A stretch of 5,152 nt of DNA from CAZOBJ01 sp964577825 (GTDB lineage: Bacteria; Planctomycetota; SZUA-567; JAFGNG01). Shown piece after piece: positions 4,754 to 5,152 of this stretch (within the stretch, counting starts at the first letter, position 1; every line of letters starts with the position of its first letter). Below the pieces are notes generated by a model that had not been told where the DNA came from, made no database searches, and saw nothing but the letters and a program-made list of their open reading frames with translations. A program made the translations under genes and the position numbers. The stretch covers positions 1 to 5,152 of the forward strand of contig CAZOBJ010000170.1 of NCBI GenBank assembly GCA_964577825.1, given 5' to 3'.

Positions 4754-5152
4754 ATGACCACGGAACTCGACCGCCTCATCGGACACGTCAGCGCGCTCAG
4801 CGCACCGACCGTGCTCGTGGTCGGCGACGTGATGCTCGACCGGTACGTGTGGGGCGAGGTGGACCGGATCAGCCCTGAGGCGCCCGTGCCGGTCCTCGAC
4901 GTGCTGCGCGAAGAGGAACGCCCCGGCGGGGCCGCCAACGTGGCACGCAACATCGCGGCCCTGGGCGCGCGGGCCATTCTGGTGGGCCTGGTCGGAGACG
5001 ACCCCGCCGCCCGGCGGTTGCGAGAGTTATGCGCCCAGCACGGCATGGACGCCCGGATGGCCGCCGATCGCCGCCAGACCACCACCAAGATCCGCTACCT
5101 TGCGCTCAATCAACAGCTCTTGCGCGCCGACCGCGAGGACCGCCATCCCGGC
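4754..5152 (+). CDS. hldE: D-glycero-beta-D-manno-heptose-7-phosphate kinase, HldE/RfaE N-terminal domain (partial)
   Basis: The first 133 residues of a PfkB/ribokinase-family sugar kinase are visible, and the frame is open at the right edge. VVGDVMLDRYVWG (22-34) is the substrate-binding start typical of RfaE. PGGAANVARNIAALGA (57-72) is the PfkB first signature region. TTTKIRYLALNQQLLRADRED (109-129) is characteristic of the heptose-7-phosphate kinase family. The enzyme adds phosphate at C1 to give heptose 1,7-bisphosphate, the substrate of GmhB encoded upstream. Whether a nucleotidyltransferase domain follows (bifunctional HldE) or the kinase stands alone (HldA/RfaE1) cannot be told here. 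The ATG at 4754 has only a weak purine stretch (GAAAG) upstream. An earlier ATG at 4749 reaches a stop after one further codon. Confidence 0.93.
   Translation, partial: MTTELDRLIGHVSALSAPTVLVVGDVMLDRYVWGEVDRISPEAPVPVLDVLREEERPGGAANVARNIAALGARAILVGLVGDDPAARRLRELCAQHGMDARMAADRRQTTTKIRYLALNQQLLRADREDRHPG

Overview
The window is GC-rich DNA (about two thirds G+C by eye) from a Gram-negative, motile bacterium. It carries ADP-heptose genes, which point to lipopolysaccharide, and flgM with a sigma-28-type promoter, which points to flagella. Gene content and an HD-type phosphodiesterase would suit a Desulfovibrio-like deltaproteobacterium, but this is an impression and not a demonstrated placement. 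Coding density is high. I see no tRNA, rRNA, CRISPR array, insertion sequence or integrase.

The left half (1-2748) is transcribed leftward. Reading in the direction of transcription, it holds a metal-dependent HD/PDEase-like phosphohydrolase (1828-2748), then a TrkH potassium channel subunit (start best placed at 1682, end 156), then the first 36 codons of TrkA (109 to the window edge). TrkH and TrkA together form a Trk K+ uptake system. The phosphohydrolase is separated from trkH by 145 nt containing a perfect 9-bp hairpin, so the three genes may or may not share one transcript.

The divergent intergenic region (2749-3007) holds a candidate sigma-70 promoter reading left into the phosphohydrolase gene and a very good sigma-28 (FliA) promoter reading right into flgM.

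The right half (3008-5152) is transcribed rightward: flgM (anti-sigma-28), gmhB (heptose-1,7-bisphosphate phosphatase, TTG start), a phosphoglycolate-phosphatase-like HAD enzyme, and the N-terminal part of the heptose-7-phosphate kinase HldE/RfaE, which runs off the right edge. GmhB and HldE act on neighbouring steps of ADP-heptose synthesis: the HldE kinase makes heptose 1,7-bisphosphate and GmhB removes the 7-phosphate. The last gene has a candidate promoter of its own with two palindromes.

I found no clearly new multi-gene system. The points most worth a second look are the cyclic-nucleotide-PDE-like enzyme beside the Trk genes, its mixed motif set, the sigma-28 promoter that may read through into LPS heptose genes, and the palindrome-flanked promoter of the kinase gene.
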